Below, one piece after another: positions 44,851 through 56,054 of a stretch of DNA of 64,000 nt. How positions within the stretch are numbered: the stretch's first letter is position 1; each line of letters starts with the position of its first letter. The notes under the pieces are model-generated. The model was not told where the DNA came from, did not search any database, and saw only the letters and a program-made list of their open reading frames with translations. The translations under genes were made by a program, and so were the position numbers. Source of the stretch: Cladophialophora immunda (Eukaryota > Ascomycota > Eurotiomycetes > Chaetothyriales > Herpotrichiellaceae); contig NW_015622542.1 in the NCBI RefSeq assembly GCF_000835495.1, forward strand, positions 1,572,485 through 1,636,484, in the 5' to 3' direction.

Positions 44851-46408
44851 ATGGAGGAGGCTGCGCACATTGATGCCCAGGCAAGTTAGCGAAGGCGGAC
44901 ACACCAGTGCGAGTGCTCAAGTGGCGGACAGATAGCCGAAGACGGCGCAGATGATGACGATTCAGGATATGGGGGAAGGTATGTCCGCGCACTCGGGAGA
45001 TGTCGTTGCACTGGAGCTGATGGTGCTGCAGCGACGCAGCTTCAATCACAACAACGCTTCGTTCGTCTGTGCTGAATTACGTGCAAGTTGACATCTGTAT
45101 AACGAACCGTTTTGGATGTGCTAATTTGGATGCAGATACGAGGCAAGTCCTCAATGCAGAGCTGTGGTGCTATGGTCTCACTGACGACACGGAATAGAAT
45201 GGTAGAAGGTATCAGCAAATTGACGACAGATCTTACATTTTTGTGCGAGCTTCCCACCCGATAGACGTGGAGGATGCTAACCTGCCCCAGCCCAACGACG
45301 AGCAAGAGCAAGAGCGATTAGATATGCTTCACCATATTTATCGCCTCGTACTAGATGGCCGGCTACACGTCGCCCCAATCGGGAACCCACAGCGAGTGCT
45401 GGACATCGGGACCGGAACGGGACTCTGGGCGCTAGACTTTGCCGAGTATGCTTCTTGTGCCTTTTTGAGTTTATCAGCGTGTGCCATATACTGATGTGGT
45501 TCCAGCGAGTATCCTTCGGCAACCGTCCTCGGTAAGGTCATCGCCCATAAGCCTGGGCCTAATTTCGTGACTGACTGTCCCAGGGGTTGATATGAGTCCC
45601 ATTCAGCCGCAAATGTATGCCATATTGTTAAATTAGGTCAAAATTTGAAGAATCCATGTCTGACTGAAAATCCGACAGGGTTGCTCCAAATTGCTCCTTC
45701 ATGATCGACGACTTGGAGCAAGAATGGGCCTACCCATCCAGTCGCAGATTCGACTACATTCACCAGCGTAGCATGTCCGGCAGCATCGGAGACTGGTCCA
45801 AAATGTACAAGCAAGCATTGGCTCATCTCGAGCCCGGCGGCTGGCTCGAGGTCCAGGAATTCGAAGTCTGGTTCTACTCCCAGCTGCCTGGGGGCTTGTC
45901 GCCAGACTCTGCCATTGCCACATGGCAGAAACTGATCGACGATGGCAGTGTCGCACTTAGCCGACGCCTGAATTATGCATCCCGATTTAAAGCGCACCTC
46001 GAAGAAGCCGGGTTTGTCGACGTTCGGACGCAAGTAATCAAGGTAAGTGACTGAGACTGCCCGTCCACGCGGCTTGAGAAACTCCAAAATCAGCCTTACG
46101 TTCTCCACCACCAGCACGAAATATGGTTTTCATGGCCCGACTGACATGATGGGACCCAGACCCCCATAGGCACATGGCCAAAAGACGCGAAACTGCGTCA
46201 GATAGGATTATATCTCCAAGCACAGATGAACGAAGCAGTCGAAGCCGTCACCCTTGGGTATCTGACGCGAGCACTTGGCTGGTCAGAAGCCGAAGTCCAG
46301 ATCATGCTTAAAAACGTAAGAAAAGAGTTTAACGACCGACATCGGCATCTTTATACATTCTGCTGGTTCATCACGGGTAGGAAAGGGACGGGGCCTGGAG
46401 ATCTCTGA
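44851..46408 (+). CDS. LaeA-like SAM-dependent methyltransferase
   Basis: Ten exons (44851-44880, 44932-44978, 45032-45082, 45136-45142, 45198-45242, 45291-45445, 45506-45531, 45584-45614, 45679-46042, 46160-46408) code 334 residues. Splicing rebuilds the family N-terminus SSVLNYVYENGRRY and FPNDEQEQERLDMLHH, then SAM motif I VLDIGTGTG at about residues 96-104, then MSPIQPQMVAPNCSF and GGWLEVQEFEVWFYS. Introns 1, 3 and 4 start GC (GCAAGT) and exon 4 is a 7-nt microexon; without these the conserved YxYENGRRY segment cannot be made. LaeA and its LLM relatives are nuclear or cytosolic methyltransferases that control secondary metabolism, or modify cluster products; this one sits inside a cluster, which favours the latter. 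Support is internal consistency only. Confidence 0.8.
44881..45197 (+). other. Three GC-AG introns and a 7-nt microexon
   Basis: Within the methyltransferase gene, introns 44881-44931, 45083-45135 and 45143-45197 begin with GCAAGT. Each is 51-55 nt; the second and third have GCTAAT and CTGAC-like branch sites. Only this pattern gives an unbroken frame that includes the microexon ATACGAG at 45136-45142 and the expected protein. Confidence 0.6.
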
Positions 46409-47109
46409 AGCGGATTCACGGACATTTTGCAAGGGGGCTTGGTTGTGCATCATGCGAACGCATCCACAGAGCAGTTGATCTCGGCGAATGTTATCTTGAT
46501 TGAGGACGGCACCTGTGATCATGTTCCATTTACGAATTGGTCTCAAAGAGGCGGCGCATCTTACTTTCCTTTTCGAAGAATGCTTCAAATGCTTTATTAC
46601 CGCTCAAATCGCCTTTACTTACATTTATCCTTCCAGTCTCCCACGCACTGGACTATTGAACATCTTCCGAGACCTCAAACCAGAACGACGTCACATTCCT
46701 ACAGGGATCCTAACAACAGGAGATATCTCTCCTGCGGACTTCCCTTCTACTAGTCTCTTCTCCTCAAACGATCAAATATTTGAAGTTTATATTGGCTCGC
46801 CACATCCCGGCGAGAACATAGGTGCGGACAGTCTCCCTCTTATGTAAATGTGTTTGATTTAGAGATTCCTGCGAAGGCTTTCGGCCACAGACTTGCAGGA
46901 CGTTGCAAACTCTGGAGACTCCAGGAATTCCTAATAACCTACACTAGGACCTAGGAGCGGCTGACCGACACAGCTTGCTAGACCGATTTCGGGGCACCAT
47001 CTGCGGAAGGTATTAGGATATTGAGTCTCAATAAGAGTGCATACAGACCCGAAAGTGCACAAGAACGGGACCGGAGGGCTGTTTGAATCGTTGAGCCGGC
47101 CAATTTTCG
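46409..47109. other. Intergenic between convergent genes
   Basis: Contains a plus-strand open frame at 46500-46847 without family signal. It should hold the 3' ends of the methyltransferase and second P450 genes. Nothing else is seen. Confidence 0.5.
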
Positions 47110-48738
47110 TCAAGCCAAATCCAACTTCTGGGCTCTAACGAACAGCTCCTTGGGGTTGCTGTTAAACCTCTCAATGGTCACCATCTCCTCATCCGGGCGG
47201 GCCAATTGCCACTCGAAAGACATGACCAGCGCGGCAATGACGATGCTCAGCTCCATGTACGCCAAATTGCGGCCAATGCACGCCCTGGACCCCAGACTGA
47301 ACGGAAGAACGTAGTCTTTAAGATTTTGGCGCTCCTCGTCCGAGGTGTGGAATGACGGGTCGCTCTCGTTCGGCAGCCAGCGCTCGGGGATGAACTCTCT
47401 GGCGTTCCGGAACAGCGCTTCGTTCAGATGCAGGGAATAGAGAGGGGCGCTGACCGTTGTGCCGGGACAGATGTCGTGGCCTGAGATGACCACGCCCTGC
47501 TCGACGACTTTGCGAGGAAGGCCGAAGCCCAGCGGTGTGCGGACGCGGAACGACTCGTCCAAGCAGGCTCGGAGGTATTCGATGCCTTGCAGGTCTTCGT
47601 AGCTCACCACGGGGCGCTTCGAGGGCGGCAGCGCCTGTAACAGCGCCCTGCGCAGTTTCGTTTGCTTGTCGGGCCGGCGAGCGAGCTGATACATACAATT
47701 CGTGAGCGAGGTCTGTGTCGTATCGTTCCCAGCGTCCAGCATCGTCGTGCATTCGGCGTGGACTTGGTCGAACGTCATGGGCACTGGCCTTTTCTCGCTC
47801 GCCTCGAGTGGCAGAGGACTGAAAAGGTCCGGCTCGGCAGGCCGTGACCGCAGTCGTTCGTTGACCAGATATCTCGCCATGCCGCTGAAGTGGTCGCCGG
47901 CCAGCTGCCCGTGGCTGTACTGGAAGATCCGACGTCCGAGCTTGTACCACCGTTCCGGCAGATGTGCCAGCCACGCATTGAAGTGGACCGCAGAATGGTA
48001 GGTGTCCATGGCGTTGACCTGCGTGATGGAGCCCGATGCCGACTCCGTCAGGCACGTGTCGTTTCCCCGGTCCAGGAACCCGTATTCATGGGACCAGAAC
48101 ATCGACGTGATGGCGTCGAAGGAGGCCATGTTCAGCCACGGACGGAGATCAAATGCCCCGTCAACGCACTGGTAGTGGTCTTCATCACTAATCCGCCGCC
48201 CCTGAGACTTCGCTGTGATGTTCCTGCAAAGCTTCTCCACGACACGCATGACGCGTGGCTCCATCTCCGTAATGTGTCTAGCGGCGAACACATGGGAGAG
48301 ATTCCGTCTCTTGGTAGCGTGCTCGAGTTTGCTTGACGTTTGAGCCATCGAGGGATTGCCCGCCGCGATGGTTTCGTAAAAGTCGTCCTTGACGATCTTG
48401 CTCCCGTAATTGTAGATCTCCTTGAAGGCCTGGGGACTGGCGAAGGAGACGTGGTTTGACGAGATGCGCACGACGGGGCCCAACTTGCGATGTGCCTCGT
48501 CAACGGCGGCGTATCTTCGTCCGCAGGAGCTATGATACATGAGCCAGAACGGCGTCAGAGCCGCAACAGATGGCGTAGGGAATCGTCGAAGTTTCCGCGG
48601 ATCTGACAGCCACTGTATCAAGAACCATATCGGCAAACCTAGCGCGAAGGCTGCCAGTGCTGTAAGGATCAGTGCTTCACGGAGACTATTAGCATGGCCA
48701 CGACACCGCAGGGTGAAGCACCCACCAACAACGTGCAT
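47110..48738 (-). CDS. Cytochrome P450 monooxygenase (second, intronless)
   Basis: A single 542-codon frame. It has a short hydrophobic anchor (about residues 18-45), the I-helix MLDAGNDTTQTSLTN with the standard Asp-Thr-Thr, the ExxR pair in DESFR, and a heme loop FSLGSRACIG with the ligand near C487. The PERF-like segment is FIPERW. It is a microsomal class E P450 of the benzoate 4-monooxygenase / isotrichodermin hydroxylase group by general look; substrate is unknown. It has no introns, whereas its neighbour P450 has three, so the two are not recent copies of one another. Its start lies 437 bp from the stop of the regulator gene, on the same strand. Confidence 0.92.
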   Translation of the reverse strand: MHVVGGCFTLRCRGHANSLREALILTALAAFALGLPIWFLIQWLSDPRKLRRFPTPSVAALTPFWLMYHSSCGRRYAAVDEAHRKLGPVVRISSNHVSFASPQAFKEIYNYGSKIVKDDFYETIAAGNPSMAQTSSKLEHATKRRNLSHVFAARHITEMEPRVMRVVEKLCRNITAKSQGRRISDEDHYQCVDGAFDLRPWLNMASFDAITSMFWSHEYGFLDRGNDTCLTESASGSITQVNAMDTYHSAVHFNAWLAHLPERWYKLGRRIFQYSHGQLAGDHFSGMARYLVNERLRSRPAEPDLFSPLPLEASEKRPVPMTFDQVHAECTTMLDAGNDTTQTSLTNCMYQLARRPDKQTKLRRALLQALPPSKRPVVSYEDLQGIEYLRACLDESFRVRTPLGFGLPRKVVEQGVVISGHDICPGTTVSAPLYSLHLNEALFRNAREFIPERWLPNESDPSFHTSDEERQNLKDYVLPFSLGSRACIGRNLAYMELSIVIAALVMSFEWQLARPDEEMVTIERFNSNPKELFVRAQKLDLA

Positions 48739-49174
48739 TGTCGTCGAGTCCGGACAATGTTGTTTATTCTCTTCCCAACACAGGATGATTCTCAGAAGGA
48801 AGAACCTGAAAGCATATATTCATATGTTTGTTCGAGGTTGACTCGCAACGCAAAAGGAGTGGGAGATTGAGTACTTGAATGACGCACAAGCAGCTTCGTT
48901 CGAGTCGCTCGCTCCTTGTTGATAGAGGCAAGACTGGACTGTGGCCTACTATCTAGACCTAGGGAACCACATATCGATTTCCTAATATGGCAATTTTCGA
49001 CGGGTCAACGCCCCGCGGAAACTGCATCTCTGAGGGGGCGACGGTGTCCACCCAAATTCCGAAATATAGCAGGGCGTCCTAGCCCGCGCTGGGCTATCTC
49101 GACTTAGCATGTGGTTAGCTGCGAGTGATTGTCCTGTAATGTACAAAATGGGCGGCTTCTAAGTAAGATACTGT
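48739..49174. other. Promoter of the second P450 gene / 3' end of the regulator gene
   Basis: No coding signal, RNA gene or repeat is seen. Confidence 0.5.
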
Positions 49175-51118
49175 TTAGATGGGTGCGTCTGCCCACTTCA
49201 ACCGCACCCCGCTCCATATCTGCTGCAGACGCTCGATACAGGTTCTGTTGGGCCACTTGGACGCGAGCATTGTCCGTTCCAGCCAATCGACGAGCTGTCT
49301 CTGCTCCTGCTTGCCCGTGAAAAACTGTCCGCACCACGATACCAAGTGGCTGCCATTGATTTGTGAGCCGACCTCTTTCGTGGCCAGACAAATACCACAA
49401 AGCTTCCTCGTCGGCCCGAGAATCTGGTGTTCGGTGTATCGATTCAGCTCCAGAATACTAGTGCTTTCATGCACCTGGAGTCCTTGCACGGCCAACATGA
49501 TCTTTGCGGTATAGTAATGCTGCCATGCCACCTCTTAATCATCATCGGTATCAGCATTCCGTAAGGGCCAAAGATACAGCTTCAAAGGGATGATTGCTTA
49601 CCATGCCATGTGCTTAGGAAATGAATCGTCGGAAAAGGAGCGGTCTTGCCCTCTCTAAAACTCCAAGGGCGAAACGACGCTGGGACCTTGCTCGCCCATA
49701 GATCGATGGATTTCCTCAATTCTGCCGCGTCCGGCACTGTCTGGGCTGTCGTCTGCTTCCCAAAAGCGAAATTACACACCAAAGCCAAGATGTAGGTGAT
49801 CCGGTTAGTCCAGGCCTCCTCGGAAGTGGCAAGAAACACAGATTCCTTTTCAATCAGGTCCAAATCGAACTGGCATATCTCCTCGTTGAGAAAGCACAGT
49901 CGGAGGCTCTCGCGAAGGTATATCCAAAACGATGTCCCTGCAAGATCGGTGTCGTGCACCGACCACCTGTGCATGGTTCCTCGCAACGTGAATAATGAAG
50001 ACGCGCCGGCAAGATGATGGCGCACGTCTTTATCAATCTCGCAAAATTGTTCCGACATGCGGAGAATGACCACTGTGGCCAATAGATTGGAGTCATATGC
50101 CGGGTTAGGCGATAAGGAGAGTGAGTCAATGAGAATATGGATGACTTTGCTGTGGTACTGTTCCTTGACCGTCTCGTCCAGCTCTTCCTTTGCGTTCATG
50201 ATATTCGAGGCGTAGGAAAGACAAGCATAGTATAGCACTGGGCTCGTCACCGCCTGCCTCGGAACAGTTTGACTGAGATGACGCTCTGCAGTGACAATGT
50301 CAAGCTAAGCACGCCGATTAGCCGTCGACAACCGTGATTCGATAAGCTGGGGGAATGAAATTGCTCGGGACTTACCCAGACCCCTGCATAGCTTTTGTAG
50401 AATTGGAAAAGAGAGCATTCCGTGTCGCTGGCATTGACACCTTGAGTCTCACTGCTCGGGTCGACTGTTAATTGGACATGATCTCCTGGCGGTAGCTCAT
50501 GCCTAAAGAATGTTGAAGGACTATTGTCCACCGTCCCTGCGGTCGGGGTCCCATAGGGGTCTGGTGCAGGGGCTTGGTTCGAGCTTGAGTCGACAACTGT
50601 ACCGGGACCTTGTGCGGATTGAATTGCCTCAATGAAGCCTTCTGCAGGCCAAGACTCTGAACCATTTGCTGGCTGAACGTTAGTCTTGAATGAGACGAGT
50701 ATCTGAGGAATGAGACGCCAAGGGATAATGAACCTGAGCGAGATTCCTTACCAGGACTTACGGGATGCAAGGTGGTGTGTCCCGGGGACTGGGTTCGCCC
50801 GCTTCTCGCTTTAGAATACTTGCTGTGTCTTAATTTCAGACCACCATAGATACATGTCCGTGGAGTCTTGGAGTTGGCGCAGTTGGCGCAGCGAGGAACC
50901 GCATGGTCGCCTAGGAGGTGTAGTGTTAGACCTCGAAACCCAGCCAGGCACTAGTACTCGGTGGTGGGTATGCAGGTAAAGGCGATGGGGAGAATGGGCG
51001 TGCACTTGCATCGTAAATGTCGCTCACGGCAGGCGACACTAAGCTGGTCAGTGGGATGTTCTCTCATTCATCACAGCGTGATAGTCCCGTACCAACCAGT
51101 CCGGCGAGGTTTCGGCAT
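49175..51118 (-). CDS. Zn(II)2Cys6 fungal transcription factor
   Basis: Six exons (51118-51093, 51038-51010, 50910-50752, 50668-50376, 50304-49602, 49533-49175) code 522 residues. The zinc cluster is split over three exons: C9, C12, C19, C26, C29 and C38, starting MPKPRRTGCVACRERHLRC. Introns 1 and 2 cut the Cys9 and Cys19 codons; intron 2 begins GCAAGT (GC-AG). The middle homology domain follows the spliced YAGVWLDIVTAERHLSQTV segment. The C-terminus ends in a predicted helical part (QIWSGVRLKWADAPI). It is the likely local regulator of the 41-57 kb genes and shares a 398-bp divergent promoter with the sugar transporter. Support is consensus splicing plus family-like exon joins. Confidence 0.82.
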
Positions 51119-51516
51119 TGATCTTCCATCTGCGTCGAGATTTACTGTGTTGAGTGATTTCTGCCGCACGACTCGGTCTGTCGAGGGAAGGGAGGCAAGC
51201 GTTTTATCAGAGTTGCTGTGATCGTGCATTGTACCCCGCTCATTGTCCGGGGGCTAAGGGACGCACCCCAGACTCTCCGCATCTGGTCGTGGAGAGATGA
51301 ACCGATGCCACGAGCATCTCTATACTGTTTTCGGAAGTTTTCGGCGTACTTTTCAAATTTAGTGCCTGTGACACAGTTAAGTGTACCGTCTGAGACTCCC
51401 AAGGTCGAAAGCGTGAGAGGCGTATAAATGTGACATGATCGTCACTGATGTAGATATATGCCAAATCATCCAGCTCACTCCAGACCAAAGACCAAACACT
51501 CCGTCTTCATTGCAAG
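51119..51516. other. Divergent promoter region
   Basis: Between the regulator gene (minus) and the sugar transporter (plus), so likely where the regulator acts on both. I did not find a clear palindromic CGG pair by eye. Confidence 0.45.
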
Positions 51517-53521
51517 ATGGCCAGCGACGAGAAGATTACTACCTCGGAAGGAACTCCTAGGAGCGGTTCTCCGCAACCGCAGTTGAATTATGCCACGATA
51601 CCTCGAAGAAGATATTTTGCCGGGGCACAAGGGCGACTGTTGGCTGTGCAGATTGCCATTGCTGGTTCCATTGGATTCCTTCTGTTCGGCTATGACCAAG
51701 GTGTTCTTGGAGTGAGTTCTTGTCCTCGTAGGACCTACGGATATGACTGATAAAGAGGACCAGGGCCTGAATGCCGCAGAAGAGTTTCTTGATCAATTCA
51801 ACCACCCATCTTCGAGTCTCCTGGGTACTATCAACGCCATATACGAGTGAGGCGCCCGCTTGCAAACAATCATCGTCCGGCTGACCAAATCCCAGAATTG
51901 GGTGCTGTGCCGGAGCTATCGCTGTGTTTATCTGCGGAGAGTCTTTGGGACGCAAGAAATGCCTCTACATTGGTGCTGTTACCATGTTCATTGGTGCCGC
52001 ATTGCAGGCTTCGTCTTTTGGAGTCCCACAGATGATCGTAGGACGAGTTATATGGTAAGCAAGATCTCTGCTCAAGCCTCAGATGACTACTGATCGCTTA
52101 AAGCGGTATCGGCAATGGCTTTAACACCGCCACAACACCTCTATGGCTCTGTGAACTGCTTCCAGCAAAACGCCGTGGCCGCGATGTGTCAATTGCCGGC
52201 AACCTGATTGCCTTCGGGATCATCATTGCCTACTACTTCAATATCGGCCTGTCTTACACATCAGGCCCGGTTCAGTGGCGATTGCCCATCGCTTTCCAAG
52301 GCGTCTTTATCATATTGCAGTTAATATGGACAAAGTTTCTTCCAGAATCTCCGCGGTGGCTTATCAAACATGGCAGGCACGAAGAGGCCGTAGACATCCT
52401 GGCGCAGCTACACGGAAAGAACACGCCGTGTGACTTCCCTGCCGTCCTTGAACAGAAGAGGTTGATTGACGAGGCTCTGGTGATCGAGAATGAGGGCGGA
52501 CCCTGGACCATCACAGAAATCTTCCAAAATGGTCCCCTGAAGATCCGCCGACGGTACATCCTGGTGATTGGCATCCAGGCTATGCAGCAGCTGAGCGGTA
52601 GTAAGTATTCACAAAAACCTGTGGCAGAAGATTTGGAAGCCCACACCCGCTGTGTCTCCGTTTCTGACAAGAGAAACAGTCAACGTCCTCGTCTACTATG
52701 CGCCTCACACCCTGACGACCGATATGGGCTTCAGCTACAAAGAGGCTCTATATGTTGCAGCCGGGATCGCTGTCACGTATTGGGTCTTCTCTTTTTCGCA
52801 AGTGTTTTTCTTGGACCAGATGGGCCGTCGGAGACCATTGATTGTTGGTGCAGTACTACAAGCTGTCTGTTTTCTTTGCGTGGGTGAACTCGCATTCAAT
52901 ATGATGTCTTGTACTGACCACACCACAGGCTGGATTGCTACAGAGGAATGTGACGCCCGCAAAGGCAAAAGCGTCCCTGTTCTTCTTCTTCGCATACGAG
53001 GCTATCTTTGCCGTTGGTTGGCTGGCAATGTAAGCACAATCCTCACCAACCCATGTACCAGTCAATGTCCTCTGACAATAAGCAGACCTTGGCTTTACCC
53101 TGCTGAGTTCATGCCGCTCAGGCATCGTACGCACTCAGCAGCCATAGCCACCGCGGCGGACTGGATCTTCAACTACATGATCGTCCAGATCACGCCCATC
53201 AGTATCTCGAACATCCGATGGAAGACCTACATGATTTTCTTCGTCATCAATCTCGCCATGGCGGTCGTGGTCTGGTTGTTTTATCCAGAGACCTCCGGTC
53301 GAACGCTCGAAGAAATCGACTACATGTACTTTGGAGATTGCGATCGTCTTGTTGTTGTTGGAAAGAATGGCCGTACACTGCCAGGTTTCAGAAGCATGAT
53401 GAAGCGTCCACACAACCTCGAAACAGGTGCCGTTACCGGCCGAGCGGAGCATTTTGTCGGAGATGCCAAGGTTATGACACAAAGTACTTCGAGCCAGCAC
53501 CTCGAAAGTATATCGCAGTGA
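51517..53521 (+). CDS. MFS sugar transporter
   Basis: Seven exons (51517-51711, 51764-51846, 51896-52054, 52104-52600, 52680-52879, 52929-53029, 53086-53521) code 556 residues. The first membrane segment includes GFLLFGYDQGVLGG, a signature of the hexose transporter family. Later come the loop ESLGRKKCLYIGA, PESPRWLIKHGRHEEA, the QQLSGINVLVYYAP motif and the closing PETSGRTLEEIDYMF-like segment. It is a 12-helix plasma membrane sugar permease of unknown specificity. The splices restore all these motifs in one frame. It is divergent from the regulator gene and next to a rhamnose-dehydrogenase-like SDR and a KARI-like protein, which fits uptake of an unusual sugar or sugar acid. Confidence 0.9.
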
Positions 53522-54113
53522 TGGTGATCGAGCACCGTGTTGTTGCAGGGAGCGCGAGGAGGGCAATACTCGCAAGAAGATTTAGGAGAACAGATGCAGC
53601 ATGTGAGACAAGGGGGAATGAAATGACTCTAGTACGCGGTCGAGTAGGCGACCATAACACACCCTCGAACACACACGGCGCAGGCAATCGAAAGAATCAC
53701 AAGTCTTCTTTGCTGTCCCTCTGATCCTAATGAGTTCTAATATAAAAGAGGCACGGGCACGTCATTATAAGGTAGTGACAAATGTGGACAAGGCTGCACA
53801 TAATCATTTAATGTATGTAATATATGTCTCGATTATCTGCTTTTTGTCTACCTGTGATCGACCTTGCAAATGCTGAGTTTCTATCCCCACCTCAGCTGGA
53901 TATGGTGTGCTTGATGTAAATTAGGCTGAACCCGCAGCCCCATGCATGAGCAAATCGCATGTGTGTCGGCCTCCCTCTAGTTGCATTTTAGGTAACGTAA
54001 CCATATTCACTTCTTTGTAAGGTAGTCATCGTTGAAACTCAATGTCTTTGTGGCAACAATCTACATCTGCTCTCCAAATCCGACAGCTAAAGTATATCAG
54101 CCCCCTCGAAGGC
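53522..54113. other. Intergenic between convergent genes
   Basis: AT-rich, with several short AT tracts near 53740-53870. No gene is seen. Confidence 0.5.
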
Positions 54114-55208
54114 TCACAATCCAAGCCTCGACCGGACCTTGGCCTCGCCCTTGGCCAAGTCGCTCTGTTCGGCCTGTTTGTATAGTCTATCAAGCTCGGC
54201 CTGCACGCCGTTGGTAGTCCCCTCTTCCAAGGAGGTGAATTCTTCCGCGAACTTGCCACTGAGAACCCGCTGTTCGGCCACGCGAATGAACTCCTTGACC
54301 AGTGGCCGCAAGATGTCCTGTGGGAAGTTCAGCGCCCCTTTCAGCTGCCCGTACTGGCTCACGGTGGAATGGTGGACGAGCTGCCGGACGAAGCCGTCGT
54401 CGGCCATCTTCTCAAAGATCTCGGCCGGCTCCTTGGACAGGAACAGCTCGAAGCACAGCGCCTCGTCGCTGCACCCCAGCCTCTTCAGCACGGTGTACGC
54501 CTGCTCGAATACCGTGATGACGGTGGGGAAGAGCGCCTGCTCGGCGAACAGGTCGATCAGGGTTTCCTCGCGGCAGCTCGATCCGATGGCCCCCTTCCGC
54601 AGCGCGCCGATGCCCTTGGCCAGCGTGAGGCTCCACTCGTGCGCCTGGCCCGTGCCGTCCTGCTCGGCGGAGACGAAGCACGGAAACCCCTGGCCCTTGA
54701 CGAACAGCGAGCGGACGCTGGTGCCGATCATGCGAGGAGCGACCATGACGACGTCCTGGGTGGGGTCGATCTTCAGCTTCTTGTAAAAGTAGTTGTATCC
54801 GCTGGCGACGACGACGACAGCGTCCTTTTGGAGCACGGGCGCCAGCTGGTGGTTGAAAAGGTCTGGCTGGAATTGGTCCGGGATTAAAAGGAAGAGCACG
54901 TTCGCCCGGGACGCAGCATCCCGGAAATCGGTGGTGAAGTCGACGCCGTCGTCACGGCATGTCGCTGCGTACTTGTCGTTGAGGCTGGATGCCAATATCT
55001 TGGGCGGTTGCTGGAATTGGTGCTGTGAGACGGTCTATCAAGGGATTTAGAATGGAAGAAATGCTTAGAATGATGAACTAGAGTCACTGACATCTCTGAG
55101 GTTGAGGCACTGGGCACGTCCTTGGTTACCGTACCCGATGAAAACAACCGTCTTCCCGTCGAGCAAGTCAAGCGTGGCGTCTTTCTCATAGTAGATCGGG
55201 GCAGACAT
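54114..55208 (-). CDS. Short ketol-acid reductoisomerase-like protein
   Basis: Exons 55208-55092 and 55022-54114 give 341 residues, the bacterial class I length, with no mitochondrial presequence. The Rossmann motif [15 protein letters not shown] starts at residue 25, and the C-terminal knotted domain has [13 protein letters not shown] and STVSQYGQL. Canonical KARI has a Lys in KGPG and a His two residues on; here the equivalent reads [10 protein letters not shown]. The usual second Glu of the FExxxE metal shell is Ser in FELFLSKE. The first Asp and Glu remain. KARI isomerises and reduces acetolactate in branched-chain synthesis; these changes argue against that role here, and a related 2-keto-acid reaction is only a guess. 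The intron donor is GTCAGT, atypical. Confidence 0.82.
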
Positions 55209-56054
55209 GGTGGACAAAGTCGGTTGGACTGCAGCGACGAGAATGTCGATATAAGTTGAGGATCAGCACATACGATATTCACATGGCACCATCACAGGAA
55301 AGGACATGAGAGCTCAGAAGCGATCCTTTATACCTAGTTGTGAAGGAGACGAAGGATATACTTCGGTCTCATCTTGACCGAGCCGGGAGTCACATAAGGA
55401 ACCTTGAGCCCTTAGGATGAATGAGCGAGGGCCGAAGTACCTCGTTCGGCTGCAGATGAAGCGAAGCGATCAAACGGAGACGTGCAACAAGCCTTGCGCG
55501 CTAGGGAAGGATGACATATTATATCAAGAACGGAGATTGACATCGGCTGGACGGTTGTCGCTGGTGACTAGACCCCTGTTGGAGAGAAGCCTTATCCCTA
55601 ACCTTTGCCCAACCACCCTTAGCGCTCCTATCTAGAGTCGTGAGATACCCCTAAAGGCACCTAGTTAGGCAGAGGCGATAGAGTCTTGACGAATGGTACT
55701 GCGTGAGCATATGACCTTCAATTGCCCCCTTCCCCGGATCCCCGCATTTTCCCCTGCTCTGCCGAGCGCACAGTTCTGTAGATCCAAGCTAAACCAAGGT
55801 CGGCAATTTTCGGCGTCCCTCGGGCTACGAAGCCAGCAATTCTCATCTGCATATTTCCGGTACGCGATTCGGGCAGGCTGGCGTGAGGTAGCCTCCCTGG
55901 GAAGAGAATTCGAAACACTTTCTCATTGCAGGAACCTCCAAGAGGTGTAGCCCGCTTATCTTCGTCTCGGAACAAATGTGAGCGACGCTCATTAAAAGAA
56001 ACAGAAAAGGGAAGGGACTGTCGCGGAAGATGCAGGTCTCGCTCAACCACGATA
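55209..56054. other. Divergent promoter region
   Basis: Between the KARI-like gene (minus) and the rhamnose-dehydrogenase-like gene (plus). Short frames show no motif. It is read as a shared promoter region. Confidence 0.45.

Noticed and set aside
46500..46847. Plus-strand frame after the methyltransferase gene
   Set aside because: No motif, no splice link to neighbours, and it lies in the expected 3' region.
47318..48055. Long open frame of 245 codons inside the second P450 gene, same strand, other frame
   Set aside because: The P450 frame carries all family motifs; the alternative is Arg/Gly/Pro-rich with no motif, typical of a GC-rich shadow.
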